A stretch of 54,854 nucleotides of DNA, taken from contig JAJXZO010000082.1 in NCBI GenBank assembly GCA_021780035.1, forward strand, positions 1-54,854, written 5' to 3'. This document shows, one piece after another, positions 34,642 through 42,465 of this stretch. The first letter of the stretch is position 1; the number at the start of each line of letters is the position of its first letter. The stretch is from Pseudomonadota bacterium. GTDB taxonomy: Bacteria; Pseudomonadota; Alphaproteobacteria; Acetobacterales; Acetobacteraceae. A program made the position numbers and the translations under genes. The notes beneath the pieces are model-generated. The model did no database searches and had not been told where the DNA came from. It saw nothing but the letters and a program-made list of their open reading frames with translations.

Positions 34642-35418
34642 CCACAGCAACTGCATGTAGCTGAACGGCGCCAGCAGCGAGGCGTTGGCGTGGCGGTAGG
34701 CCAGCACCACCAGGTATTGCGCGGTGGCGGCGATGGTTCCGAGCAGAAAGGCGAGGCCGAGCTGCCACCACGCCGGCACCACCGCCACCAGCGGCAGCAT
34801 CGCCGTGAGAATCAGCAGCCCGACGCCGGCCGACCACACCAGGGTGGTGGTGGAACGCTCGACGCCGGCGATCTTGCGGGTGATGACGCTGCCGATGGCC
34901 CAGCAGGTCGCCGAGATCAGCGGCAGCACGGCGGCGGCCTGGAAGGCCGCGGCGCCCGGCCGCACGACGATCAGCACGCCGGCAAGGCCGAGCAGCACCG
35001 CCACCCAGCGGCGCGTCCCCACCGCCTCGTGCAGCAGCGGCGCCGACAGCAGGGTGATGATCGGGGACGAGACGAAGCTGATGGCGGTGATCTCGGCGAT
35101 CGGCATGCGCCACAGGCCGAGGATGAAGAAGATCGCCGAACCGAAAATGCCCAGGGCGCGCGCCACCTGCATCGAGGGCCGTTGCGTGCGGAAGCGGCGG
35201 CCCGGCGCGCGCATTTCCAGGCCGACGGCGAGCGCGAGGAAGGCGATGTAGCGCAGCCAGAGGATCTCGAGAACCGGCAGCGAGGAGCTGAGGTACTTCG
35301 CCATGGCGTCGGAGGTGCTGAAGCATACCGTCGCCGCGATGAGCAGCATCACGCCCTGCCGCGCCGACAGCCGTCCGGAATGCGCCTGCTGGCCGCCGCC
35401 GCTTGCCTCGCCCGCCAT
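34525..35418 (-). CDS. EamA/DMT family transporter
   Basis: Inner-membrane exporter of the drug/metabolite transporter superfamily. The ATG at 35418 follows GAGGAGA. 297 residues with ten hydrophobic segments in two EamA repeats; the first repeat includes LPVLEILWLRYIAFLALAVG and WRMPIAEITAISFVSSPIIT, the second ends with YMQLLWSTGLGWAVFGAWPD. Substrate unknown (such proteins export amino acids, riboflavin or metabolites). Its 3' end overlaps that of the convergent phosphatase gene by 117 bases. The chorismate mutase gene lies 29 bases upstream on the same strand. Confidence 0.92.
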   Translation of the reverse strand: MAGEASGGGQQAHSGRLSARQGVMLLIAATVCFSTSDAMAKYLSSSLPVLEILWLRYIAFLALAVGLEMRAPGRRFRTQRPSMQVARALGIFGSAIFFILGLWRMPIAEITAISFVSSPIITLLSAPLLHEAVGTRRWVAVLLGLAGVLIVVRPGAAAFQAAAVLPLISATCWAIGSVITRKIAGVERSTTTLVWSAGVGLLILTAMLPLVAVVPAWWQLGLAFLLGTIAATAQYLVVLAYRHANASLLAPFSYMQLLWSTGLGWAVFGAWPDFWTIIGAMVIVSAGLLTIGRRRKA

Positions 35419-35447
35419 GCCGGAAAGCGTCTCCTCGCCGCGCTTCC

Positions 35448-35753
35448 CTAGCAGGAAGGCCGACGGGGGAATTTCTCGTGGTGGCGGATGACCTCCCGGA
35501 TGATGAAGCCCAGGTATTTCTCCGCGAATTCCGGGTCGAGCCGCGCCTCGAGGGCAAGGCGGCGCAACCGCGCCACCTGCACCTCCTCGCGCGCCGGGTC
35601 GGCGGGCGGCAGGTCGTGCTGCGCCTTCAGCGCGCCGACGCGCTTGGTGCAGCGGAAGCGCTCGGCGAGCATGTAGATCATCGCCGCGTCGATGTTGTCG
35701 ATGCTGGCGCGCAGTTCGGCCAGTTCTGCCGCAACGCCGGGGTCGTCTGCCAT
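35448..35753 (-). CDS. Chorismate mutase (AroQ class)
   Basis: Converts chorismate to prephenate for phenylalanine/tyrosine synthesis. A 101-residue all-helical protein: helix 1 with ELRASIDNIDAAMIYMLAER, the cationic active-site residues in RCTKRVGALKA, and PAREEVQVARLRRLALEA containing the conserved Arg and Glu. Size matches the minimal AroQ fold. The ATG at 35753 follows AGGAGGCC with normal spacing. It precedes the EamA gene and may be co-transcribed with it; it is divergent from hypF. Confidence 0.93.
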   Translation of the reverse strand: MADDPGVAAELAELRASIDNIDAAMIYMLAERFRCTKRVGALKAQHDLPPADPAREEVQVARLRRLALEARLDPEFAEKYLGFIIREVIRHHEKFPRRPSC

Positions 35754-35837
35754 GAGGCCTCCTTGACGCGATTCTGGGGTAGTGTGCGCCTGCCCGGTCC
35801 TCGTCTAGCGCCGACTCCCACAGGAAGCCAAGCCAGA

Positions 35838-38114
35838 GTGTGCAGTTCCTCCGATACCCGTGCCTCCGGTCTGAAAGGCCCGCCGACGGTTGGGGCGGCG
35901 CGTGGCACCGGCCGGCAGCGGGTGCGGGTGCGCGGTATCGTGCAGGGGGTCGGCTTCCGCCCGCACGTATGGAGGCTGGCGAAGGTCCTCGCGCTGTCCG
36001 GCTGGGTGAGGAACGACGCCGAGGGCGTGCTACTCGAAGTGCAGGGGGAACGCGCCGGGGAATTCGTGGCAAGACTCGAGGCCGAACCGCCGCCGCTCGC
36101 CCGCATCAGCGGCATCGAGGCCGAGTGGGTGACGTCCGTCGCGGGAGAGCCGGAGTTTCTCATCCTCGGCAGCGCCGGCGGGGTGGTCACCACCTCGGCC
36201 GCGCCCGATGCCTGCGTCTGCCCGGCGTGCCTGGCCGAGATGTGCGACCCGGCCGACCGCCGCTGGGGCTACCCGTTCCTTAACTGCACGGAATGCGGCC
36301 CGCGGTTCACCATCATCAGCCGCCTGCCCTACGACCGGCCGAACACGGCGATGGCGGTGTTCCCCATGTGCAAGGCGTGCCGGGCGGAATACGAGAATCC
36401 GGCCGATCGTCGCTTCCACGCCCAGCCGGTCGCCTGTCCCGAATGCGGACCGAGGCTCTCGCACCCGGTGGCCGAGGTGGTGGCGGCGCTCCGTGCCGGA
36501 CGCATCGTCGCGCTGAAGGCACTCGGCGGCTTCCAGTTGTTGTGCGACGCCACCGATGCGGACGTGCTGGCGCGACTTCGCGAACGCAAGGGGCGGGAGG
36601 CGAAGCCGTTCGCGGTAATGGCGCTGAACGCACGAAGCGTCCGTCGTTTCGCCAAGATCGGTCCGGCCGAGCAGGCGAGCCTCGAATCGCCGGAGCGGCC
36701 GATCGTGTTGCTCACGCGCAAATCCGGCCTGCCGGAGGAACTGGCGCCGGAGCTGGATACGCTCGGCGTGATGCTGCCGGTGGCGCCGCTGCATTTTCTC
36801 CTGTTCCACGAGGCTGCAGGCCGTCCGTCCGGCACGGACTGGCTCGGCTGGGAGAGCGGCCTGCTGCTGGTGGCGACCAGCGCCAATCCGGGCGGCGAGC
36901 CGTTGGTGATCGACGATGCGGAGGCGACGGCGCGGCTTGCCGATATCGCCGATCTCGTCGTTACCCACGACCGCCTGATCGTCACCCGCTGCGACGACAG
37001 CGTGGTGCGGGTGATCGGAGGCGAACCGAGATTCCTCCGCCGCGCCCGCGGCTACACCCCGCGCGCCATCGCGCTGGCCCGATCCGTGCCGCCGGTGCTG
37101 GCGCTGGGGGGAACGCTGAAAGCGACCGCCTGTGCCACGCGCGGCGCGGAGGCGGTGCTGTCGCAGCACGTGGGGACGCTGGAAAACGCGCCGACGCTGC
37201 GCTTCCTCGACGAGGCGGCGCGGCACCTGCTGCACCTGCTCGACCTCAAGCCGGTGCTGGTCGCCCACGATATGCACCCGGAAGTGCCGGCACGACGCCT
37301 GATCGAGCGCCTCGGGCTGCCCGCGCTCGCGGTGCAGCACCACCACGCCCACGCCGCCGCCGTATTGGCCGAGCACCGGGTGACGGCGCCGGCGCTCGCC
37401 GTGGTGCTCGACGGCTTCGGCCATGGCAGCGACGGCGCGGCGTGGGGCGGGGAGTTGCTTCGCCTGGATGGGTCCGAATTTCGTCGGCTCGGGCATCTTT
37501 CCCCGCTGCCGCTGCCGGGCGGCGACATGGCGGCGCGGCAGCCTTGGAGGATGGGCGCGGCGGCGCTCTCGGCGCTCGGGCGCGGCGGGGAGATCGCCTT
37601 GCGCTTCGGGGAACAGGCGATGCCGCTCGCGCGCCTGCTGGCTGCGGGGAGGGTGCCGCGCACCACCTCCTGCGGGCGGCTGTTCGACGCCGCCGCGGCG
37701 CTGCTCGGGGTAATCCGCACGAGCGGCTATGAAGGGGAAGGGGCGATGCGGCTCGAGGCACTGGCGCACGCACCGCGCGCGCTTCCCGGCGGCTGGCGGC
37801 TCGACGGTCCGGTGCTCGACCTGCTGCCGCTGCTCGGCGCGCTGCCCGGCCGCCCGGCCGCCGAAGGGGCGGACTTGTTTCACGGCACGCTGGCGGAAGG
37901 CATCGTCGGCTGGGCGCTTGCGGCGGCGGAGCGGGAGAATCTCGACACGGTGGCGCTCGGCGGCGGCTGCTTCATCAACCGCGTGCTCGCCGAGGGGGTG
38001 GAGACCGGGCTGCGCGCCGCCGGACTGCGCCCGCTGCTGCCGCTGGAGGCGCCACCGGGCGACGGCGGCCTAAGCCTCGGGCAGGCGTGGATCGCGGCGC
38101 TGACGTTGGGTTGA
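35838..38114 (+). CDS. hypF: Carbamoyltransferase HypF
   Basis: [NiFe]-hydrogenase maturation protein that turns carbamoyl phosphate into the cyanide ligand precursor, passing it to HypE. The GTG at 35838 has AGGAAG ten bases upstream; the open frame continues upstream antisense to chorismate mutase but that part is not coding. Domains in order: acylphosphatase (GIVQGVGFRPHVWRLAKV), two zinc-finger pairs (CPACLAEMC..CTECGP and CKACRAEY..CPECGP), YrdC-like ATP-binding domain (about 210-390), and the Kae1-like carbamoyltransferase with HHHAHAAAVLAEH and VALGGGCFINRVLAEG. 758 residues, close to E. coli HypF (750). No other hyp or hydrogenase gene is in the window. Confidence 0.95.
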   Translation: MCSSSDTRASGLKGPPTVGAARGTGRQRVRVRGIVQGVGFRPHVWRLAKVLALSGWVRNDAEGVLLEVQGERAGEFVARLEAEPPPLARISGIEAEWVTSVAGEPEFLILGSAGGVVTTSAAPDACVCPACLAEMCDPADRRWGYPFLNCTECGPRFTIISRLPYDRPNTAMAVFPMCKACRAEYENPADRRFHAQPVACPECGPRLSHPVAEVVAALRAGRIVALKALGGFQLLCDATDADVLARLRERKGREAKPFAVMALNARSVRRFAKIGPAEQASLESPERPIVLLTRKSGLPEELAPELDTLGVMLPVAPLHFLLFHEAAGRPSGTDWLGWESGLLLVATSANPGGEPLVIDDAEATARLADIADLVVTHDRLIVTRCDDSVVRVIGGEPRFLRRARGYTPRAIALARSVPPVLALGGTLKATACATRGAEAVLSQHVGTLENAPTLRFLDEAARHLLHLLDLKPVLVAHDMHPEVPARRLIERLGLPALAVQHHHAHAAAVLAEHRVTAPALAVVLDGFGHGSDGAAWGGELLRLDGSEFRRLGHLSPLPLPGGDMAARQPWRMGAAALSALGRGGEIALRFGEQAMPLARLLAAGRVPRTTSCGRLFDAAAALLGVIRTSGYEGEGAMRLEALAHAPRALPGGWRLDGPVLDLLPLLGALPGRPAAEGADLFHGTLAEGIVGWALAAAERENLDTVALGGGCFINRVLAEGVETGLRAAGLRPLLPLEAPPGDGGLSLGQAWIAALTLG

Positions 38115-38120
38115 AGCCGT

Positions 38121-38888
38121 TCACACGCGCCCGATAGCGGCGGCGGCGAACACGGCGAGACGGTCGCCGAGGCCGCGCGGCGAAAAGCCTGCTTCCAGGC
38201 GGTTCCGGGCGAGGCGGTGCAGGTCGCGCCGGGCGAGCGTGCCGATCAGTCCGGCGCCGAGCAGCGGATACGGCAGCCGTCCGCCGGCGGAGGCGAGTTG
38301 CCGGCGGCCCCAGGTTGCGAGTTCCGCCGCCTCCGCACGCGCGGACGGCTCCATCCGGAGGAGTAGCCGGGCCACGCCATAGGCGGTGCCGAGAGCGGCC
38401 AGGCGAGTGCGTTCGGGGGCAGTGGCGCCGAGGGCGCGTCCCGCCGCCGCCGCCAGCGCGCCTTCGGTAGCGGCGATATGCGCCTGCCACGCCGCCACGC
38501 CGAGGAGCGGTCCCGCCAGTTCCTCCTCGCGGGCGGCGAGCAGCGCACGCAGATCGCCGGCGTCGAGCAGGCTGGCATCGAGCGCCGCTCCCAGGGGCGA
38601 GGCGACCTCGTGGCGGGGGCGGCCGCCGTCGGTCACCTCGCGCCACCATTGCAGCCGGATCAAGCCCAGCGCGGGCTCGCTCGCCATCTCGGGGACGCGG
38701 GCGAGTTCGTGGCCGAAGGCGTAGAGCGCGGCCAGGGCGAGGCGGCGGGACGGCGGGGCGAACAGGGTGACGAGCAGGCGGTCGGGGTCGCGCCGCTTCA
38801 GCAGGGCGAGCAGCGCCGCCTCGCCAATTTGCTGATTTGTCGCAATATCGTGCGCCGGCTCGGGTTGACGCGGGGGAGGGGCGTCCAT
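38121..38888 (-). CDS. Squalene/phytoene synthase family protein, NDUFAF6-like
   Basis: A 255-residue protein of the squalene/phytoene synthase fold. The best-matching subgroup is the NDUFAF6-like proteins, whose eukaryotic member is a complex I assembly factor. The stretch ALYAFGHELARVPEMASEPA followed by GLIRLQWWREVTDGG fits that group. In active synthases the first motif carries Asp residues (DxxxD) for Mg and diphosphate; here it reads ELARVPE, so prenyl transfer is unlikely. The ATG at 38888 is chosen; 38903 is an alternative. Convergent with hypF (6 bases apart), divergent from sodB. Confidence 0.8.
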   Translation of the reverse strand: MDAPPPRQPEPAHDIATNQQIGEAALLALLKRRDPDRLLVTLFAPPSRRLALAALYAFGHELARVPEMASEPALGLIRLQWWREVTDGGRPRHEVASPLGAALDASLLDAGDLRALLAAREEELAGPLLGVAAWQAHIAATEGALAAAAGRALGATAPERTRLAALGTAYGVARLLLRMEPSARAEAAELATWGRRQLASAGGRLPYPLLGAGLIGTLARRDLHRLARNRLEAGFSPRGLGDRLAVFAAAAIGRV

Positions 38889-38893
38889 AGCTA
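38865..38893 (+). promoter_or_regulatory. Possible sodB promoter
   Basis: TTGACG (38865-38870), a 17-base spacer and TAGCTA (38888-38893), about 70 bases before the sodB ATG. It overlaps the first codons of the divergent NDUFAF6-like gene. Confidence 0.4.
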
Positions 38894-38963
38894 ACGGGAG
38901 CATCGTTGCGGCGCCGGTCGTTGCCGTCGCATCCATCCAGCACCCAGTTTCGGAGAGAGCGTC

Positions 38964-39566
38964 ATGGCCTTTGAACTTCCCCCGCTTCCCTATGCGCACA
39001 GCGCGCTGGCTGCCCGCGGCATGTGCCAGGAGACGCTGGAGGTGCACCACGGCAAGCACCACCAGGCCTATGTAACGGCTCTGAACGGGCTGATCGAGAA
39101 GAACGCCGCGCTGCAGGGCAAGTCGCTCGAGGAGGTGATCGCGCTCGCCTACAACAAGCCCGACCTCGTCCCGGTGTTCAACAACGCCGGCCAGCACTGG
39201 AACCACAGTCTCGCGTGGAAGAGCATGTCGCCCACCAGCGGCGGCGTTCCGGGCCGGCTCGAGCGCAAGCTCGTCGCGGACTTCGGTTCGCTCGCCGCCT
39301 TCAAGGAGGCGTTCAAGGCCGCCGCGATCGGCCAGTTCGGCTCGGGCTGGGCGTGGCTGGTGCTGGCGCCGGACGGCAAGCTGAAGATCGCGAAAACTCC
39401 GAATGCCGTCACGCCGCTGGTTACCGGCGAGGGCAAGCCGCTGCTCGTGCTCGACGTGTGGGAGCACGGCTACTACCTCGACTTCCGCAACCGCCGGCCC
39501 GACTACGCCCAGAACTGGCTCGACAATCTGGCCAACTACGAGTTCGCCGCGGCCGAACTCGGCTGA
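38964..39566 (+). CDS. sodB: Superoxide dismutase [Fe]
   Basis: Converts superoxide to oxygen and peroxide in the cytoplasm. The 200-residue product begins MAFELPPLPYAHSALAARGM after a GGAGAGAG ribosome-binding site. Metal ligands lie in HHGKHHQAYV (His), NNAGQHWNHSLAW (His), and DVWEHGYYLDF (Asp and His). The Gln in NNAGQHWNH is the usual outer-sphere Gln position of iron SODs, which favours Fe over Mn, though cambialistic use is possible. A strong terminator follows the stop. Confidence 0.97.
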   Translation: MAFELPPLPYAHSALAARGMCQETLEVHHGKHHQAYVTALNGLIEKNAALQGKSLEEVIALAYNKPDLVPVFNNAGQHWNHSLAWKSMSPTSGGVPGRLERKLVADFGSLAAFKEAFKAAAIGQFGSGWAWLVLAPDGKLKIAKTPNAVTPLVTGEGKPLLVLDVWEHGYYLDFRNRRPDYAQNWLDNLANYEFAAAELG

Positions 39567-39582
39567 GGCGGGCGGAAACCCG

Positions 39583-39614
39583 AACGCCGGGCCCCTCCGC
39601 GGGCCCGGCGTTTT
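39583..39614 (+). terminator. Rho-independent terminator of sodB
   Basis: Perfect 12-bp stem (AACGCCGGGCCC at 39583-39594 with its complement at 39601-39612), a 6-base loop and TTTT at 39611-39614. It sits between sodB and the convergent yajC and may serve both. Confidence 0.88.
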
Positions 39615-39619
39615 CGTCT

Positions 39620-40036
39620 CTACTCTCTTTTGCCGAAGAGGCCTTTCAGCTTCGCGCCGAGTCCGCCCAGGGGAGCGGCGGCGGCTTGGCTCGCCGGCTT
39701 GGCGTCGTTGGCGGCCTGGGGCTTGATCACGGCGCTGATCGTCTCCCTGAGCACGCTGATGCGCACGTTGGGGGCGATTTCCACCTCGATCTCCCGCTCG
39801 TCGGCGGCGCGCGGCGGCCGGCTGACCACGCCGAGCACGCCGCCGCCGGTGACAACCCTGTCGCCGCGCTTCAGCGCCGCGATGGCGGCCTTCATCTGCT
39901 TCTGCTTCTGCTGCTGCGGGCGGATCAGCAGCAGGTAGAACACGACGAAAATCAGCACCAGAGGCAGGAACTGCGACACCATCCCCAAAGGGTTGGCGGC
40001 GGTGGCGGCCTGGGCGTAGGCGGGAGTGATGAGCAT
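39620..40036 (-). CDS. yajC: Preprotein translocase subunit YajC
   Basis: Small accessory subunit of the Sec translocon that associates with SecDF. The ATG at 40036 gives MLITPAYAQAATAANPLGMV, the typical start with a single membrane helix at about residues 24-41 (LPLVLIFVVFYLLLIRPQQQ), followed by QKQKQMKAAIAALKRGDRVV and TGGGVLGVV. Length 138 residues with a variable Ala/Lys-rich tail. secD and secF are usually adjacent downstream; they are not seen here, where sodB converges on it. Confidence 0.95.
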   Translation of the reverse strand: MLITPAYAQAATAANPLGMVSQFLPLVLIFVVFYLLLIRPQQQKQKQMKAAIAALKRGDRVVTGGGVLGVVSRPPRAADEREIEVEIAPNVRISVLRETISAVIKPQAANDAKPASQAAAAPLGGLGAKLKGLFGKRE

Positions 40037-40119
40037 CTGAGGTTCCGGGTTGCTATGGGTGGGGTCGGACCATAGTTTCCGCCATTCGCACGTCAAGGTT
40101 TGTGAAGGTTCCCGCCCCG

Positions 40120-40992
40120 ATGGACGATCATCTGCTCGTTGCCGTCACCCGCATCGCCGCGGCACTCGAGCGCCTCGCCCCGCCGTCGCCGCCGCCGCCC
40201 GATCTCGACGCCTCCGACGGCTTTGTCTGGCATCCGCCGCCGCCGCCGCGGAACGGCGGGTTCCTGCAGCCGGTCGGCAGCATCGCCCGCGTGGACATCG
40301 GCCTGCTGCTCGGCGTCGAGCGGCAGAAAGCCATCCTGCTGGAGAACACGCTCCGCTTCACCCGGGGGCTCGCCGCCAACAACGCCATGCTGTGGGGGGC
40401 GCGCGGCATGGGCAAGTCGTCGCTGGTGAAGGCCGTGCACGCGGCGGCGAACGCGCGCTTCCCCGGCACGCTGGCGCTGATCGAGATCCACCGCGAGGAT
40501 ATCGCCACCCTGCCGGCGCTGCTCAGGATTCTGCGGGAAAAATCACGTCGTTGCCTTGTGTTCTGCGACGATCTTTCCTTCGAACATGAGGATGCCGATT
40601 ACAAGGCGCTGAAATCCGTGCTCGACGGCGGCATCGAGGGACGCCCGCCGAACGTACTGTTCTACGCCACCTCCAACCGCCGGCACCTGATGCCGCGCGA
40701 CATGATCGAAAACGAGCGCGCCACCGCGATCAACGCCTCCGAGGCGACCGAGGAAAAAGTCTCCCTCTCCGACCGCTTCGGGCTCTGGCTCGGCTTTTAC
40801 AACTGCGACCAGGACACGTTCTTCGCCATGATCGGGGGCTACGCGAGGGCCTACGGGCTCGACGTTTCCGAGGCGCAGTTGCACGCTGAGGCGGTAGAGT
40901 GGTCGGTGACGCGCGGCGCGCGTTCGGGACGGGTGGCGTGGCAGTACATCCAGGATCTCGCCGGCCGGCTCGGCGTGCCGGTGCCGCCGTAG
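40120..40992 (+). CDS. DUF815 family AAA-type ATPase
   Basis: ATPase of unknown role in the DUF815 group. The ATG at 40120 is preceded by AAGG (a GTG at 40102 is possible). N-terminal low-complexity proline stretch (about residues 22-45), then Walker A GARGMGKS (93-100), Walker B CLVFCDDLSF (about 145-154), and the DUF815 signature ALKSVLDGGIEGRPPNVLFY, ATSNRRHLMPRDM and LSDRFGLWLGFYNCDQDTF. 290 residues. Divergent from yajC, and its stop is one base from that of the convergent small gene. Confidence 0.9.
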   Translation: MDDHLLVAVTRIAAALERLAPPSPPPPDLDASDGFVWHPPPPPRNGGFLQPVGSIARVDIGLLLGVERQKAILLENTLRFTRGLAANNAMLWGARGMGKSSLVKAVHAAANARFPGTLALIEIHREDIATLPALLRILREKSRRCLVFCDDLSFEHEDADYKALKSVLDGGIEGRPPNVLFYATSNRRHLMPRDMIENERATAINASEATEEKVSLSDRFGLWLGFYNCDQDTFFAMIGGYARAYGLDVSEAQLHAEAVEWSVTRGARSGRVAWQYIQDLAGRLGVPVPP

Positions 40993-40993
40993 C

Positions 40994-41290
40994 TCAGCCC
41001 GTGCCGTTGAGCAGCGCCGCGAGCAGGCGCTGCCCTTCGGCCTCGATCGGGCCTGCTTGCGGCTCGGTGCCGGCGCGGCGGTACCAAAAGGCCGCGTTCG
41101 CCAGATCGCCCTCCTTGCGGTGAAGGTAGGCGTGCACGGCGGCGCCGGCCTCGGTGGGGTCCTGTTGCGCCGAGCGGTGCGCCTGCTCCCAGTCGCCCTT
41201 GGCGTCCCACCACAGGGCCTGCAGCGCGCCAGAGAGCACGGCGGGAGGCGATTCGGCGGCGAGGGAGTTGCGGAAAGCGGTCGGGTCCAT
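40994..41290 (-). CDS. Small conserved protein of unknown function
   Basis: A 98-residue soluble protein without signal or membrane segment. The central block LQALWWDAKGDWEQAHRSAQ then AAVHAYLHRKEGDLANAAFW and YRRAG looks conserved and helical, like one and a half TPR-type repeats; similar small proteins occur in Alphaproteobacteria, from memory. The ATG at 41290 follows AGGCAGCC. It lies one base from the end of the DUF815 gene and 35 bases after the sugar aminotransferase gene on the same strand. No function is known to me. Confidence 0.72.
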   Translation of the reverse strand: MDPTAFRNSLAAESPPAVLSGALQALWWDAKGDWEQAHRSAQQDPTEAGAAVHAYLHRKEGDLANAAFWYRRAGTEPQAGPIEAEGQRLLAALLNGTG

Positions 41291-41325
41291 GGCTGCCTCC
41301 GGTTCTGTCCCTCTCAGATAGGGAG

Positions 41326-42456
41326 TCAGAAGGCGGCGCGCACCGCCGCCGCGATGCGGTCGATGTCCGCCCCGGACAGGTAGGGGTGGATCGGCAGCGC
41401 CAGGATGCGCGATGCGATGTCCTCCGCCACCGGCAGGCGGCTGCCGTCGTGGGCCGCGCGGTAGGCGGGCTGCAGGTGCAGGGGCCGTGGGTAGTAGATG
41501 GCGCTCGGCACGCCGGCGACGGTGAGCGCCGCCTGCAGGCGGTCGCGCGCCGCCCCGTCCGGCAGCAGGATGGCGTAGATCGCCCAGGCCGACGCGCTGC
41601 CCGCGACACGCGCCGGCACGGTGACGAGCGAAGAAAGGTGGGCGTCGTAGGCGGCCGCCACCTTCTCGCGGGCGGCGAGCTCATCCTCAAAGATGGCAAG
41701 CTTGGCGAGCAGCACCGCCGCCTGCAGGCTGTCGAGGCGGCCGTTCATGCCGGTGCGCAGCACCTCGTAGCGCGTCTGTCCCTCGCCGTGGGTGCGGAGC
41801 GACCGCCAAGCGGCAGCCCGCGCCGCGTCCTCGCAGAACAGGGCACCGCCGTCGCCGTAGGCGCCGAGCGGCTTCGAGGGGAAGAAGCTGGTGGCGGTGG
41901 CATCCGCCTGGGTGCCGAGGCGCACGCCGTGCAGCGAGGCGCCGAACGCCTGCGCGCAGTCGTCGAGCGCGAACAGGCGCTCCTTGGCGGTGATCTCGCG
42001 CAGGGCGGGCCAGTCCGCCGGCTGGCCGAACAGATCGACGCCGATCAATGCCCGCGGCCTGAGGCGGCTTTCGCGGCGGATCTCGCTGATGCGCGCCTTC
42101 AGGTGCTTCGGGTCGATCTGGAAGGTGTGCGGGTCGACATCGACGAATACCGGGGTGGCGCCGAGCAGCAGCGGCACCTCGGCGGTGGCGGTGTAGGTGA
42201 AGGCGGGCAGGAACACCGCATCGCCGCGGCCCACCTGTTCCGCCATCAGCGCGATCTGCAGCGCGTCGGTGCCCGAGGAGACCGCCACGCACTGCGCGGC
42301 GCCGCAAAAGGTAGCGAGCCTTTCCTCGAGTTCCGCCACTTCGGGGCCGAGGATGAACTTGCAGTGATCGAGCACGGCGTCGAGCCGGCGGCGCAGATCG
42401 GCCGCGATGCGACTCTGCTGGGTCTTGAGGTCGAGGAACGGGACCTGGGAGGCCAT
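41326..42456 (-). CDS. DegT/DnrJ/EryC1/StrS family sugar aminotransferase
   Basis: PLP-dependent enzyme that transfers an amino group to a nucleotide-linked 3- or 4-keto sugar, for surface polysaccharide or glycoconjugate synthesis. The 376-residue product shows the start VPFLDLKTQQSRIAADLRRR, the PLP phosphate region SSGTDALQIALMAEQVGRGD, the aspartate region FALDDCAQAFGASLHG, and the Schiff-base Lys195 in SFFPSKPLGAYGDGGA. The end GVPSAIYYPRPLHLQPAY is typical. It directly follows the membrane NDP-sugar dehydratase gene (9 bases) so the two likely act in sequence on the same UDP-sugar. Confidence 0.94.
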   Translation of the reverse strand: MASQVPFLDLKTQQSRIAADLRRRLDAVLDHCKFILGPEVAELEERLATFCGAAQCVAVSSGTDALQIALMAEQVGRGDAVFLPAFTYTATAEVPLLLGATPVFVDVDPHTFQIDPKHLKARISEIRRESRLRPRALIGVDLFGQPADWPALREITAKERLFALDDCAQAFGASLHGVRLGTQADATATSFFPSKPLGAYGDGGALFCEDAARAAAWRSLRTHGEGQTRYEVLRTGMNGRLDSLQAAVLLAKLAIFEDELAAREKVAAAYDAHLSSLVTVPARVAGSASAWAIYAILLPDGAARDRLQAALTVAGVPSAIYYPRPLHLQPAYRAAHDGSRLPVAEDIASRILALPIHPYLSGADIDRIAAAVRAAF

Positions 42457-42465
42457 GCGCGGTCC

